A stretch of 64,000 nt of DNA from Stutzerimonas stutzeri (lineage in GTDB: Bacteria > Pseudomonadota > Gammaproteobacteria > Pseudomonadales > Pseudomonadaceae), in NCBI RefSeq assembly GCF_024448695.1, contig NZ_JAMOHY010000003.1, positions 62,001 to 126,000 on the forward strand. Reading direction: 5' to 3'. Position 1 is the stretch's first letter; the number at the start of each line of letters is the position of its first letter. This document shows positions 47,222 through 57,500 of the stretch, piece after piece. The notes beneath the pieces are model-generated. The model ran no database searches, was not told the origin of the DNA, and saw only the letters and a program-made list of their open reading frames with translations. Made by a program: the position numbers and the translations under genes.

Positions 47222-49411
47222 ATGTCTGACGATCTCTCCCTCCTCCTGAACTCCCTCAACGATGCCCAGCGGCAGGCCGTGGCCGCGCCGCTGGGGCGTC
47301 AACTCGTTCTCGCCGGTGCCGGCTCGGGCAAGACCCGCGTGCTGGTACACCGCATCGCCTGGCTCAACCAGATCGAACACGCCTCGCTGCATTCGATCCT
47401 GTCGGTGACTTTCACCAACAAGGCCGCTGCCGAGATGCGCCAGCGCATCGAGCAGCTGTTGCACGTCAATCCGCAGGGCATGTGGGTCGGCACCTTCCAC
47501 GGCCTGGCCCACCGGCTGCTGCGGGCGCACTGGCAGGAAGCGAAGCTGGATCAGAATTTCCAGATCCTCGATTCCGACGACCAGCAACGCTTGGTCAAGC
47601 GGGTGATTCGCGAGCTCGGCCTGGACGAGCAGCGCTGGCCGGCACGTCAGGCGCAGTGGTGGATCAACGGGCAGAAAGACGAAGGGCAGCGCCCGCAGAA
47701 CATCCAGGCCGGCGGCGACCTGTTCCTCGCCACCCAGCTGAAGATCTACGAAGCCTATGAACAGGCCTGTGCCCGCGCCGGAGTGATCGACTTCTCCGAG
47801 CTGCTGCTGCGCGCGCTGGATCTGTGGCGCGACCATCCTGGGCTGCTGGCGCATTACCAGCGGCGTTTCCGTCACGTGCTGGTGGACGAGTTCCAGGACA
47901 CCAACGCCGTGCAGTACGCCTGGCTGCGGTTGCTGGCCAAGGGCGGCGAGAGCCTGATGGTGGTCGGCGACGACGACCAGTCGATCTACGGCTGGCGTGG
48001 CGCGCGCATCGAAAACCTGCAGCAGTTCAGCCAGGACTTCGCCGATGCCCAGACCATTCGTCTGGAACAGAACTACCGTTCCACCGCGTGCATTCTCAAG
48101 GCCGCCAACGCGCTGATTGCCAACAACCAGGGGCGTCTGGGCAAGGAGCTGTGGACCGAGGGCTGCGAAGGCGAGCCGATCAACCTCTATGCCGCCTTCA
48201 ACGAGCACGACGAAGCACGCTACGTGGTGGAAACCATCGAGAAGGCCATCCGCGACGGCATGAGCCGCAGCGAGATGGCCATCCTCTACCGCTCCAACGC
48301 CCAGTCGCGAGTGCTGGAAGAGGCGCTGCTGCGCGAAAAGATCCCGTACCGCATCTATGGCGGTCAGCGCTTCTTCGAGCGTGCCGAGATCAAGAACGCC
48401 ATGGCCTACCTGCGCCTGATCCAGACCCGTCACAACGATGCGGCGCTGGAGCGGGTGATCAACCTGCCGGCACGCGGCATCGGCGAGAAGACCGTCGAGG
48501 CCCTGCGCCAGCTGGCCCGCGCCGAGGAAACCTCGCTGTGGGCGGCGCTGCATCAGGCAGTCGGCACCAAGGCGGTATCCGGTCGCGCGGCCAGCGCGCT
48601 GAACGGCTTCGTCGAGCTGATCGACACCCTGGCGCTGAAGGTCGAGGGCATGCAGTTGCACAGCATGGCGCAGCTGGTGATCGAGCAGTCCGGCCTGCTC
48701 GCCTACCACCGCGACGAGAAGGGCGAAAAGGCCCAGGCGCGGGTGGAGAACCTGGAGGAACTGGTTTCCGCCGCGCGCGCTTTCGACAACTACAGTGAAG
48801 AGGATGACGACATCCAGTCACCGCTGGCGGCCTTCCTCGATCACGCCTCGCTGGAGGCCGGCGAGCAGCAGGCCGGCGACCACGAGGACAGCGTGCAACT
48901 GATGACCCTGCACAGCGCCAAGGGTCTGGAGTTCCCGCTGGTATTCCTTGTCGGCATGGAAGAAGGGCTGTTCCCACACAAGATGAGCCTAGAGGAATCC
49001 GGTCGTCTGGAAGAGGAACGTCGCCTGGCCTATGTGGGCATCACCCGCGCCATGCAGCAGCTGACCATCACTTACGCCGAAACACGGCGGCTGTACGGCA
49101 GCGAGACCTACAACAAGATTTCCCGCTTCGTGCGGGAAATCCCGCCGGCCCTGATCAGCGAAGTGCGCCTGAGCAACACGGTCAGCCGCTCGTTCAATAC
49201 CAGAGGAATGAGCGGTGCCTCGCTGTTCGACGGCGCCAGCGTGCCGGATACCCCGTTCAACCTCGGCCAGCGCGTACGCCATGCGCTGTTCGGCGAAGGC
49301 ACTATCCTCAACTTCGAAGGCTCCGGCGCCCAGGCGCGGGTGCAGGTGAATTTCGAGGATGAAGGCAGCAAGTGGCTGATGCTCAGTTACGCCAAGCTCG
49401 AAGCGCTTTGA
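47222..49411 (+). CDS. uvrD: DNA helicase II UvrD
   Basis: This 729-residue SF1A helicase acts in nucleotide excision and mismatch repair. Motif I LAGAGSGKTRVLVHR, motif II VDEFQDTNAVQY, motif III GDDDQSIYGWRGA, motif IV LEQNYRS and motif V LMTLHSAKGLEFP are all present. A C-terminal Tudor-like segment ends the protein (GQRVRHALFGEGTILNFEG). The start MSDDLSLLLNSLNDAQRQAV fits relatives; MATMSDD three codons earlier is possible. Confidence 0.96.
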   Translation: MSDDLSLLLNSLNDAQRQAVAAPLGRQLVLAGAGSGKTRVLVHRIAWLNQIEHASLHSILSVTFTNKAAAEMRQRIEQLLHVNPQGMWVGTFHGLAHRLLRAHWQEAKLDQNFQILDSDDQQRLVKRVIRELGLDEQRWPARQAQWWINGQKDEGQRPQNIQAGGDLFLATQLKIYEAYEQACARAGVIDFSELLLRALDLWRDHPGLLAHYQRRFRHVLVDEFQDTNAVQYAWLRLLAKGGESLMVVGDDDQSIYGWRGARIENLQQFSQDFADAQTIRLEQNYRSTACILKAANALIANNQGRLGKELWTEGCEGEPINLYAAFNEHDEARYVVETIEKAIRDGMSRSEMAILYRSNAQSRVLEEALLREKIPYRIYGGQRFFERAEIKNAMAYLRLIQTRHNDAALERVINLPARGIGEKTVEALRQLARAEETSLWAALHQAVGTKAVSGRAASALNGFVELIDTLALKVEGMQLHSMAQLVIEQSGLLAYHRDEKGEKAQARVENLEELVSAARAFDNYSEEDDDIQSPLAAFLDHASLEAGEQQAGDHEDSVQLMTLHSAKGLEFPLVFLVGMEEGLFPHKMSLEESGRLEEERRLAYVGITRAMQQLTITYAETRRLYGSETYNKISRFVREIPPALISEVRLSNTVSRSFNTRGMSGASLFDGASVPDTPFNLGQRVRHALFGEGTILNFEGSGAQARVQVNFEDEGSKWLMLSYAKLEAL

Positions 49412-49488
49412 GACTGCAGGGCAGGCAACGCGCCCTGCAACCCGACTTCCGCACCAAGAACAAAGTCACCAAGGAAAACCGGAGCCCC

Positions 49489-50583
49489 ATGAAACGCCGT
49501 TATCTGCTCGCTGCCACAACGCTACTCGCTACCCTCGGTCTCACCGGCTGCAATGACGACAAAACCGAAACCACCGCTCAGCAAGCCAGCGAACCCGCCA
49601 AGACCTACCAGTGGAAGATGGTCACCGCCTGGCCGAAGAACTATCCGGGCCTTGGCACTTCCGCCGAGCGCCTGGCCGAGCGCGTTACCGCCATGAGCGC
49701 TGGCCGCCTGACCATTCGGGTGTATGCCGCTGGTGAGCTGGTGCCTGCACTAGAAGTCTTCGACTCCGTCTCGCGCGGCACCGCCGAGCTGGGTCACGGC
49801 GCGGCTTATTACTGGAAGGGCAAGGTGCCCACCGCGCAGTTCTTCACCTCGGTACCCTTCGGACTCTCTGCCATCGAGATGAACGCCTGGCTGAGCAAGG
49901 GCGGCGGGCAGGCCTTTTGGGAAGAGGCCTATGCACCGCACGGCGTGAAGCCGATGGTGGTGGGCAACAGCGGCATGCAGATGGGCGGCTGGTTCAACAA
50001 GGAGATCAACTCGCTGAGCGATCTTCAGGGTCTGAAGATCCGCATGCCGGGTCTGGGCGGCGAAGTGCTGGCGCGGCTTGGCGCCACCAGCGTCAACCTG
50101 CCTGGCGGTGAAGTCTTCACTGCCCTGCAGACCGGCGCCATCGACGCCACTGACTGGGTCAACCCCTACAACGACCTGGCCTTCGGCCTGCACAAGGCTG
50201 CGCGCTATTACTACTATCCGGGCTGGCAAGAGCCGCAGGCGGTGTTGGAGTTGCTGGTCAATCAGAAAGCCTTCGACAGTCTGCCGGCGGACCTGCAGGT
50301 GATCCTCACCGAGGCGACCCGCGCCGCCAGCCGCGACATGCTCGACGATTACACCTACAACAACGCCCTGGCGCTGGAACAGCTCAAGCAGCAGGGCGTC
50401 GAACTCAAGCGCTTCCCCGACGAAGTCCTCGTCGCCATGCGCGAGCATTCCGAGCAGGTGCTGGGCCAGCTGGCCAAACAGAGCGAGCTGAATGGCCGCA
50501 TCTGGGCCTCGATGAAAGCCTTTCAGGCTCAGGTGGAGCCGATGCAGGAGATATCCGAGAAGGAGCTGTACAACTGGCGCTGA
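49489..50583 (+). CDS. TRAP transporter solute-binding lipoprotein, TakP-like
   Basis: This 364-residue DctP-family receptor has a lipobox-like end to its signal (LATLGLTGCND), so it is probably lipid-anchored. It shows WPKNYPGLGTSAERLAERV, the arginine region LQGLKIRMPGLGGEVL and WVNPYNDLAFGLHKAARYYYY. This resembles the 2-oxo-acid binding protein TakP. No DctQ/DctM genes are adjacent, so its permease must be elsewhere. The ATG follows CGGAGCCCC. Confidence 0.88.
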   Translation: MKRRYLLAATTLLATLGLTGCNDDKTETTAQQASEPAKTYQWKMVTAWPKNYPGLGTSAERLAERVTAMSAGRLTIRVYAAGELVPALEVFDSVSRGTAELGHGAAYYWKGKVPTAQFFTSVPFGLSAIEMNAWLSKGGGQAFWEEAYAPHGVKPMVVGNSGMQMGGWFNKEINSLSDLQGLKIRMPGLGGEVLARLGATSVNLPGGEVFTALQTGAIDATDWVNPYNDLAFGLHKAARYYYYPGWQEPQAVLELLVNQKAFDSLPADLQVILTEATRAASRDMLDDYTYNNALALEQLKQQGVELKRFPDEVLVAMREHSEQVLGQLAKQSELNGRIWASMKAFQAQVEPMQEISEKELYNWR

Positions 50584-50697
50584 TCAAGAGGCGACTGCCG
50601 TTTCGATAAGCAAAAGCCTGAAACATTTACCGCTGGCGTTGTGTCGCACCCCTGTGCAACATGACGCGCGCACCTTCACCCAACATGGGAACACTTA

Positions 50698-51546
50698 ATG
50701 AAATCTGTGCTTAGCCTCTTCATGGCGCTGTGTCTCAGCCTGACTTTCGCGCTCGACGCCCACGCCAAGCGCTTCGGCGGCGGCAAGAGCTTCGGCTCGG
50801 CGCCCAGCCACCAGACCCGCCAGGCTGCACCTCAACAACGCAATGATGCCGCTCAGCAGCAGGCCGGCCGTCAACAACCCGCCGCCGCCAGCGGTGCTTC
50901 GCGCTGGCTCGGCCCGCTGGCCGGTCTGGCTGCCGGTGGCCTGCTGGCCTCGATGTTCATGGGTGATGGCTTCGAGGGCATCCAGTTCATGGATATCCTG
51001 ATCTTCGGCCTGATCGCCTTCGTCATCTTCCGCCTCATCGCCGCACGCCGACGCCAGCAGCAACCCGCTGTGGCCGGCCATGCGCCCATGCAGCGTGAAA
51101 TGCCGCAGCAGCCGTCGATCTTCGGTGGCAGCAGTAGCAGTGCGGCCGTGGCTGCGGCTCCGGTGATCAACGCACCCGCGTGGTTCAACGAGCAGAGCTT
51201 CGTCGGCGCCGCTCGCGAGCATTTCCTGTCGCTGCAGCAGCACTGGGATGCGAACGAGATGGACAAGATCGCCGAGTTCGTCACCCCGCAACTGCTTGAG
51301 TTTCTCAAGCGCGAGCGCGCCGAGATCGGTGATGCCTATCAGGCGACCTATGTCGATGATCTGCAGATCCAGCTCGACGGCGTGGATGACAATGCCGAGA
51401 AGACCACCGCCACCCTGACCTTCGTCGGCGTGGCGAAGAACTCCCGCTTCGACCAGGGCGAGCCCTTCAGCGAAAGCTGGCGCATGGAGCGTGCCCAAGG
51501 CGAGAACCAGCCCTGGCTGGTGGCCGGTATCCGCCAGAACGCCTGA
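50698..51546 (+). CDS. Tim44-like domain protein
   Basis: This 282-residue membrane protein has a signal-like start (LFMALCLSLTFALDAHA), a Gly/Gln-rich linker (KRFGGGKSFGSAPSH) and helices near GPLAGLAAGGLLASMFMG and ILIFGLIAFVIFRLI. A C-terminal Tim44/NTF2-like domain follows (FVGAAREHFLSLQQHWDAN to WLVAGIRQNA). Bacterial Tim44-like proteins have no settled role. A strong terminator follows. Confidence 0.85.
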   Translation: MKSVLSLFMALCLSLTFALDAHAKRFGGGKSFGSAPSHQTRQAAPQQRNDAAQQQAGRQQPAAASGASRWLGPLAGLAAGGLLASMFMGDGFEGIQFMDILIFGLIAFVIFRLIAARRRQQQPAVAGHAPMQREMPQQPSIFGGSSSSAAVAAAPVINAPAWFNEQSFVGAAREHFLSLQQHWDANEMDKIAEFVTPQLLEFLKRERAEIGDAYQATYVDDLQIQLDGVDDNAEKTTATLTFVGVAKNSRFDQGEPFSESWRMERAQGENQPWLVAGIRQNA

Positions 51547-51562
51547 GTTTTCTGACGTACCC

Positions 51563-51590
51563 AAGCCCGGACCGATGTCCGGGCTTTTTA
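51563..51590 (+). terminator. Intrinsic terminator after the Tim44-like gene
   Basis: AAGCCCGGAC (51563-51572) and GTCCGGGCTT (51577-51586) form a perfect 10-bp stem with a CGAT loop, followed by TTTATT. Confidence 0.92.
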
Positions 51591-51617
51591 TTGCGCGCCA
51601 CAAATCCTTGCATAACC

Positions 51618-51655
51618 AAAGGATTAATCCTTTCAGCGAGCGGGCCGTATACAAT
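51618..51655 (+). promoter_or_regulatory. Palindrome and promoter-like element upstream of fdnG
   Basis: AAAGGATTAATCCTTT (51618-51633) is a perfect 16-bp palindrome. A -10-like TATACAAT follows at 51648-51655, and the palindrome covers the place of a -35. A second partial copy (AATCCTTG from 51603) pairs with it as well. This is a plausible operator for a dimeric regulator of the formate dehydrogenase operon. It does not match Anr/Fnr (TTGAT-N4-ATCAA). Confidence 0.5.
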
Positions 51656-51776
51656 GTGCCCAAGCGAAGCGCCAAAAGCGCTCATGGGTCGATGGGAACC
51701 ATGCTCAAGGCTGCGCCAGAACAGCCCGACCGGTTTTCGATGACCCGCCTCGTCTTAGCCTGATAAGGAAGAAACG

Positions 51777-54700
51777 ATGGACATGAACCGTCGCCAGTTC
51801 TTCAAGGTCTGCGGGATAGGCCTTGGAGCGACCAGCATGGCGGCCCTGGGCATGGCGCCCGAGCCCGCCTTTGCCGAGTCGATACGGCATTTCAAACTGA
51901 GCAACACCAAAGAAACCCGCAACACCTGCCCCTATTGCTCCGTGGGCTGCGGCCTGATCCTCTACAGTCGCGGCACCGGCGGCAAGAACGTCGATCAGCA
52001 GATCATCCACGTCGAGGGCGATTCGGATCATCCGGTCAACCGCGGCAGCCTGTGCCCCAAGGGCGCCGGCCTGCTGGACTTCATCAAAAGCCCCAACCGC
52101 CTGCAGCACCCAATGGTGCGCAAGCCCGGCTCCAATGAGTGGACCCGCCTGTCCTGGGACGAAGCGCTTGAGCGCATCGCCCGTCTGATGAAAGAGGACC
52201 GCGACGCCAACTTAGTGCAGCAGAACGCCCAAGGCCAGACGGTTAACCGCTGGACCTCGGTCGGCTTTCTCGCCGCCTCGGCTGCGTCCAACGAAACCGG
52301 CTACCTGACCCACAAGGTCGTCCGCAATCTCGGCATCGTAGGATTCGATAACCAAGCACGTGTCTGACACGGCCCGACGGTGGCAAGTCTTGCCCCGACG
52401 TACGGCCGTGGCGCCATGACCAACACCTGGACGGATATCGGCAACGCCGATCTGGTCCTGGTAATGGGTGGCAACGCTGCAGAAGCACACCCCTGCGGTT
52501 TCCGCTGGGTGACCGAAGCCAAGTCCGAGAACAAGGCCCGGCTGATCGTGGTCGATCCACGCTTCACCCGCACCGCCTCGGTGGCCGACTATTACGCGCC
52601 CATTCGTACCGGGACGGATATCGCGTTCCTGGGCGGCTTGATCAATTACCTGATCGACAACGACAAGATCCAGCACGAGTACGTGCGCAACTACACCGAC
52701 GTATCGTTCATCGTCAGCGAAGGCTTCAGCTTCGAGGATGGTCTGTTCAGCGGCTACGACGCGGAGAAGCGCACCTATACCGACAAGTCCGGCTGGACCT
52801 ACGAGCTGGGCGAGGACGGCTACGCCAAGGTCGATCCAACCCTGCAGCACCCGCGTTGCGTGTTCCAGCTGATGAAGCAGCACTACAGCCGCTACACGCC
52901 GGAACTGGCCAGCCAGATCTGCGGTACGCCCGTGGATCGCATGCTGAAGATCTGGGAAGAAATCGCCACCTGCTCGACACCGGGCAAGACCATGACGATT
53001 CTCTATGCCCTCGGCTGGACCCAGCACTCGATCGGCGCACAGATCATCCGCACCGCGGCCATGGTCCAGTTGCTGCTGGGCAACGTTGGCATGCCGGGCG
53101 GTGGCGTCAACGCGCTGCGCGGGCACTCCAACATCCAGGGGCTGACCGACCTCGGCTTGCTTTCCAACCTGCTGCCGGGCTACCTGACCCTGGGGCTGGA
53201 TGCCGAGCAGGATTACTCGACCTACATTGCCAAGCGCGCGCCCAAGCCGCTGCGACCGGGACAGATGTCCTACTGGCAGAACTACGGCAAGTTCCACGTC
53301 AGTCTGATGAAGGCCTGGTACGGCCCAGCCGCCCAGGCGGAGAACGACTGGTGCTTCGACTACCTGCCCAAGCTGGAATACGGCGGCGCCGGCTACGACG
53401 TGCTGCGCATGTTCGACATGATGTCGCGCGACGAAGTGAACGGCTATTTCTGCCAAGGCTTCAACCCGCTGGCGGCGCTGCCGGACAAGAACCGCGTGGT
53501 CAAATCGCTGGCCCGGCTCAAGTGGCTGGTGGTGATGGACCCGCTGCAAACCGAAACTTCCGAGTTCTGGCGCAATCACGACGAGTTCAACGACGTTGAC
53601 ACCGCCAGCATCCAGACCGAAGTGTTCAGCCTGCCGACCACCTGCTTCGCTGAGGAAGACGGTTCGCTGGTCAACAGTACCCGCTGGCTGCAGTGGCACT
53701 GGAAGGCTGCCGACGGCCCCGGTGAATCACGTCCAGACATCTGGATCATGTCCGGCCTGCACACGCGGCTGCGCGAGCTGTATCGCACCGAGGGCGGCGT
53801 CTTCCCCGAGCCCATCCTCAACCTGCACTGGCCCTACAAGGTGGCCCACGAACCCTCGGCCGAGGAACTGGCCAAGGAATTCAACGGTTACGCAGTGACC
53901 GAGGTGACCGACGCCAACGGCAACCTGGTGGCCCGTCCCGGTCAGCAGCTGGGCGCGTTCAGTCAGTTGAAGGACGACGGCAGCACCGCTTCGGGCTGCT
54001 GGATCTTCTGCGGTTCCTGGACCGAGCAGGGCAACCTGATGGCGCGGCGCGACAACAGCGACCCGTACCACATGAAGCAGCACCAGAACTGGGCCTTCGC
54101 CTGGCCGGCGAACCGCCGCATTCTCTATAACCGCGCCTCCGCCGACCCCCAGGGCAAACCCTGGTCGGACCGCAAGAAGCTGGTCTGGTGGGATGCGCAG
54201 GCCAAGGGCTGGGCCGGTACCGACGTGCCGGACTACAACGCCAGCATCGACCCCGAAGCGGGGATGAATCCGTTCATCATGAACCCCGAAGGCGTGGCGC
54301 GTTTCTTTGCCGTGGACAAGATGGCCGAAGGCCCCTTCCCCGAGCATTACGAGCCGTTCGAGACGCCCATCGGCGTCAACCCGATGCACCCGAAAAACCG
54401 CAAGGTGATCAGCAGCCCGGCCGCACGCGTGTTCGATTCGGTGTGGGAGTCACTCGGCACTGCTGACGAGTTCCCCTACGCCGGTACCACCTACCGGTTG
54501 ACAGAGCATTTCCACTACTGGACCAAGCACTGCAAGCTGAACGCCATCGCTCAGCCCGAGCAGTTCGTCGAGATCGGCGAAGTGCTGGCCAGGGAGAAGG
54601 GCATCGCTGCCGGCGACCGGGTGCGCGTCAGCTCCAAACGCGGCCACATCGAGGCTGTGGCGGTAGTCACCAAGCGCATCCGTCCATTGCAGGTCAACGG

Positions 54701-54857
54701 ACAGGTGGTGCACCAGGTCGGCATTCCGCTGCACTGGGGCTTCACCGGCGTGGCCAAGCCGGGGTACATCGCCAACACCCTGGTGCCCTACATCGGTGAC
54801 GGCAACACCCAGACGCCGGAATCCAAGTCGTTCCTGGTCAACGTGGAGAAGGTGTAA
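51777..54857 (+). CDS. fdnG: Formate dehydrogenase-N/O alpha subunit, selenocysteine-containing
   Basis: This 1026-residue molybdopterin enzyme oxidises formate in the periplasm. The reading frame is interrupted only by UGA at 52365-52367, in the context NQARV-(UGA)-HGPTVASL, exactly where FdnG/FdoG carry catalytic selenocysteine. A Tat signal ([20 protein letters not shown]), the [4Fe-4S] motif [13 protein letters not shown] and GSLCPKGA precede it. The molybdopterin core and C-terminal domain ([19 protein letters not shown]) follow. The start has an AAGGAAG site. It overlaps fdnH by one base. Confidence 0.96.
52365..52405 (+). promoter_or_regulatory. SECIS element directing selenocysteine insertion in fdnG
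   Basis: Right after the UGA comes a conserved CACGGCCCGACGG and a small hairpin GGCA-AGTCT-TGCC (52382-52394). Its AGTCT loop is like the GGUCU loop of E. coli fdhF/fdnG SECIS elements bound by SelB. Distance from the UGA (about 15-17 nt to the apical stem) fits bacterial SECIS. Confidence 0.85.
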
Positions 54858-55783
54858 TGGCTACTCAAGACATTATTGCGCGCTCCGCGACCACCACGCC
54901 TGCCCCCTCGATCCGTCAGGTCGAGGAGGTGGCCAAGCTGATCGACGTGTCCAAGTGCATCGGCTGCAAGGCCTGCCAGGTCGCCTGCTCGGAATGGAAC
55001 GAGCTGCGCGACGAGGTGGGCAGCAACCACGGCACCTACGACAACCCCATCGACCTGACCGCCGACAGCTGGACGGTGATGCGCTTCACCGAGCACGAAA
55101 AGGATGACGGCGACCTGGAGTGGCTGATCCGCAAGGACGGCTGCATGCATTGCGCCGATCCGGGCTGCCTCAAGGCCTGCCCGTCGCCTGGCGCCATCGT
55201 GCAGTACGCCAACGGCATCGTCGACTTCAACCAGGACAAGTGCATCGGCTGCGGCTATTGCGTCACCGGCTGCCCGTTCAACGTGCCGCGCATCTCGCAG
55301 GATGACAAGAAGGCCTACAAATGCACCCTGTGCAGCGACCGTGTGTCGGTGGGCATGGAGCCGGCCTGCGTGAAGACCTGCCCGACCAGCGCCATCGTCT
55401 TCGGCAGCAAGGACGACATGCAGCGTCACGCAGACGAGCGCATCGCGGACCTGAAGTCGCGTGGCTACGAACACGCCGGCCTCTACGACCCCGATGGCGT
55501 CGGCGGCACCCACGTCATGTACGTGCTGCACCACGCCGACAAGCCGTCGCTGTATGCCGGCCTGCCTGATCAGCCGGTCATCAGCCCGATGGTCAGCCTG
55601 TGGAAAGGCATCACCAAACCCCTGGCCCTGCTGGCCATGGGAGCGGCGGTACTGGGCGGCTTCTTCCACTATGTGCGGGTCGGCCCGCAACGTGTCGAGG
55701 AAGAGGAGGACGAGCCGACGGTCGAGCCGGCGGCTCATCAACAGGATCCGGCGGTGCAGACCTACGACCCCAAGCAGCCCTGA
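54857..55783 (+). CDS. fdnH: Formate dehydrogenase beta (iron-sulfur) subunit
   Basis: This 308-residue subunit carries four [4Fe-4S] clusters that pass electrons from FdnG to the cytochrome. Cluster motifs are visible: [45 protein letters not shown] and [21 protein letters not shown]. One C-terminal membrane helix ([20 protein letters not shown]) anchors it. The ATG overlaps the fdnG stop (TAATG). Confidence 0.95.
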   Translation: MATQDIIARSATTTPAPSIRQVEEVAKLIDVSKCIGCKACQVACSEWNELRDEVGSNHGTYDNPIDLTADSWTVMRFTEHEKDDGDLEWLIRKDGCMHCADPGCLKACPSPGAIVQYANGIVDFNQDKCIGCGYCVTGCPFNVPRISQDDKKAYKCTLCSDRVSVGMEPACVKTCPTSAIVFGSKDDMQRHADERIADLKSRGYEHAGLYDPDGVGGTHVMYVLHHADKPSLYAGLPDQPVISPMVSLWKGITKPLALLAMGAAVLGGFFHYVRVGPQRVEEEEDEPTVEPAAHQQDPAVQTYDPKQP

Positions 55784-55828
55784 GGCGTGCCGGCCCCGTT
55801 CGTGCGGGGCCGGTCGAGGACCATCGAC

Positions 55829-56458
55829 ATGAAACAAGATGAAATCCAGCGTTACAACGCCAACGAGCGCAGCAACCACTGGGCCGTGGCGATCCTGTTC
55901 ATCCTGGCGGGTCTGTCCGGCCTGGCGCTGTTCCATCCGGCGCTGTTCTGGCTGAGCAACCTGTTTGGCGGCGGCCCCTGGACGCGCATCCTGCACTCTT
56001 TCCTGGGCGTAGCGATGTTCGTGCTGTTCCTGGGCCTGGTATTTCGCTTCTGGAGCGCCAACTACTTCTCCGGTAACGACGGCCTGTGGTTGAAAAACAT
56101 CGGCAAGGTGATGCGCAACCAGGAAGACGGCGTACCGCCCATCGGCAAGTACAACCCCGGCCAGAAGCTGCTGTTCTGGGCGCTGCTGGTGAGCATGCTG
56201 GTGTTGCTGGTGTCGGGCATCGTCATCTGGCGCGAGTACTTCAGCCATCTGTTCGGTATCGACGCCATCCGCCTGGCGGCTCTGGCACACGCCTTCGCCG
56301 CTTTCGTGCTGGTGCTGGCGATCATCGTCCACGTTTACGCAGCGATCTGGATCAAGGGCTCCTTCGGCGCCATGCTCTCCGGCAAGGTCAGCCACCGCTG
56401 GGCGCGCAAGCACCATGAGCTCTGGTACCGTGAAGTCACCGACCGGAAGCGCGACTGA
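55829..56458 (+). CDS. fdnI: Formate dehydrogenase gamma subunit (cytochrome b556)
   Basis: This 209-residue membrane subunit has four helices and histidines for two haems b (ERSNHWAVAILFILAG, RILHSFLGVAMFVLFLG, LAHAFAAFVLVLAIIVHVYAA within helices 1, 2 and 4). It transfers electrons to quinone. The start MKQDEIQRYN at 55829 is chosen; it lies 45 bp after fdnH. Confidence 0.94.
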   Translation: MKQDEIQRYNANERSNHWAVAILFILAGLSGLALFHPALFWLSNLFGGGPWTRILHSFLGVAMFVLFLGLVFRFWSANYFSGNDGLWLKNIGKVMRNQEDGVPPIGKYNPGQKLLFWALLVSMLVLLVSGIVIWREYFSHLFGIDAIRLAALAHAFAAFVLVLAIIVHVYAAIWIKGSFGAMLSGKVSHRWARKHHELWYREVTDRKRD

Positions 56459-56481
56459 ACCCGGCCAATCGCAACGACGCG

Positions 56482-56511
56482 AGCGCGACCTTGGGGTCGC
56501 GCTTGTTTTTT
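56482..56511 (+). terminator. Intrinsic terminator between fdnI and fdhE
   Basis: GCGCGACC (56483-56490) pairs with GGTCGCGC (56495-56502) around TTGG, followed by TTGTTTTTT. The fdhE ribosome-binding site starts just after it, so fdhE is either read through at lower level or has its own weak promoter. Confidence 0.85.
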
Positions 56512-56526
56512 CAGGAGGCCACAGAC

Positions 56527-57450
56527 ATGGCTGACAACCTTCTCGAACCGGAGCAGATCACTGCTTCGGCCAGCACCCCGCCCTACAGCGACCTGCCACC
56601 GGAACGCCTGTTCGCCCTGCGCGCCGAACGTCTGGAAAAACTGGCAACAGACCACCCCATGGGAGACTACCTGCGCCTGCTGGCCGGACTCTGCCGCGTT
56701 CAGCAACAGCTGCTGGAACAACCACCCGCCTCGCTGTTACCGACGCCGGAGCGCCTGGCCCAGGCCCGCACCCACAAGATGCCTCCGTTGGCGGTGGACA
56801 GTCTGGTGCGTGAAGACGGCTGGCAACCGTTTCTCGACGCCCTGCTGGAGCAAGTCGAGGCTCCCAACGAAGCCGTCGGCAAAGCGCTGGACAGCTTGCG
56901 CAAGGCCGATGGCGAACAGCGTCGCAGCTGGGCTGTGAGCCTCCTGGACGGCTACTACTCGGCGCTCGACGCCGCCGTGGTGCCTTTCCTCGGCGCCGCG
57001 CTGCAGGCCGCCTGGAGCCAGGCGCTGCTGGCTCTGCCTGAAGGCAGCGTGACGGACATCGGCAGCGGCGCCCAATGCCCCTGCTGCGGCTCACCGGCGA
57101 TGACCGGGGTGATCCGCCATCGCGGCAAGCAACAGGGTCTGCGCTATCTGGTCTGCTCGCTGTGCGCCTGCGAATGGCACTTCGTGCGGGTCAAGTGCGT
57201 GCATTGCGACTCCAGCAAGGACCTGCACTACGCCAGCCTGGAAAGCGACCGCCACGCCCCGGACAAGGCACCCATCCGTGCCGAGTGCTGCCCCGGCTGC
57301 AACAGCTACTTCAAGCTGGTCTACCTCGAATCCGACCCGGACGCCGAAGGTCTCTCCGCTGACCTCGCCAGTCTCGCCCTTGACCTTCGCATGGATCAGG
57401 AAGGTTATCAGCGCCAGGCACCCAACCTGCTGCTGGCGCCGGGCAGCTGA
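56527..57450 (+). CDS. fdhE: Formate dehydrogenase accessory protein FdhE
   Basis: This 307-residue cytosolic protein is needed for active respiratory formate dehydrogenase. Rubredoxin-like cysteine pairs are present: CPCCGSPAMTGVI, CSLCACEWHFVRVKCVHCD and CCPGCNSYFKLVY. The CAGGAGG site lies 8 bp before the ATG. Placed behind the structural genes as in other pseudomonads. Confidence 0.95.
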   Translation: MADNLLEPEQITASASTPPYSDLPPERLFALRAERLEKLATDHPMGDYLRLLAGLCRVQQQLLEQPPASLLPTPERLAQARTHKMPPLAVDSLVREDGWQPFLDALLEQVEAPNEAVGKALDSLRKADGEQRRSWAVSLLDGYYSALDAAVVPFLGAALQAAWSQALLALPEGSVTDIGSGAQCPCCGSPAMTGVIRHRGKQQGLRYLVCSLCACEWHFVRVKCVHCDSSKDLHYASLESDRHAPDKAPIRAECCPGCNSYFKLVYLESDPDAEGLSADLASLALDLRMDQEGYQRQAPNLLLAPGS

Positions 57451-57463
57451 AAGCTTCTCGCGA

Positions 57464-57491
57464 CGGTGGATAAAGCGAAGCTTATCCACCG
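57464..57491. repeat. Intergenic hairpin after fdhE
   Basis: CGGTGGATAA (57464-57473) and TTATCCACCG (57482-57491) are perfect 10-bp arms with an AGCGAAGC loop. The core GGTGGAT/ATCCACC also occurs near 44606-44650, so this is one of the small dispersed repeats of these genomes rather than a T-tailed terminator. Confidence 0.7.
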
Positions 57492-57500
57492 GTTTCGCGC

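Noticed and set aside
52365-52367. Stop codon suggesting fdnG is a broken gene
   Set aside because: The UGA sits at the selenocysteine position, the frame continues and a SECIS-like hairpin follows.
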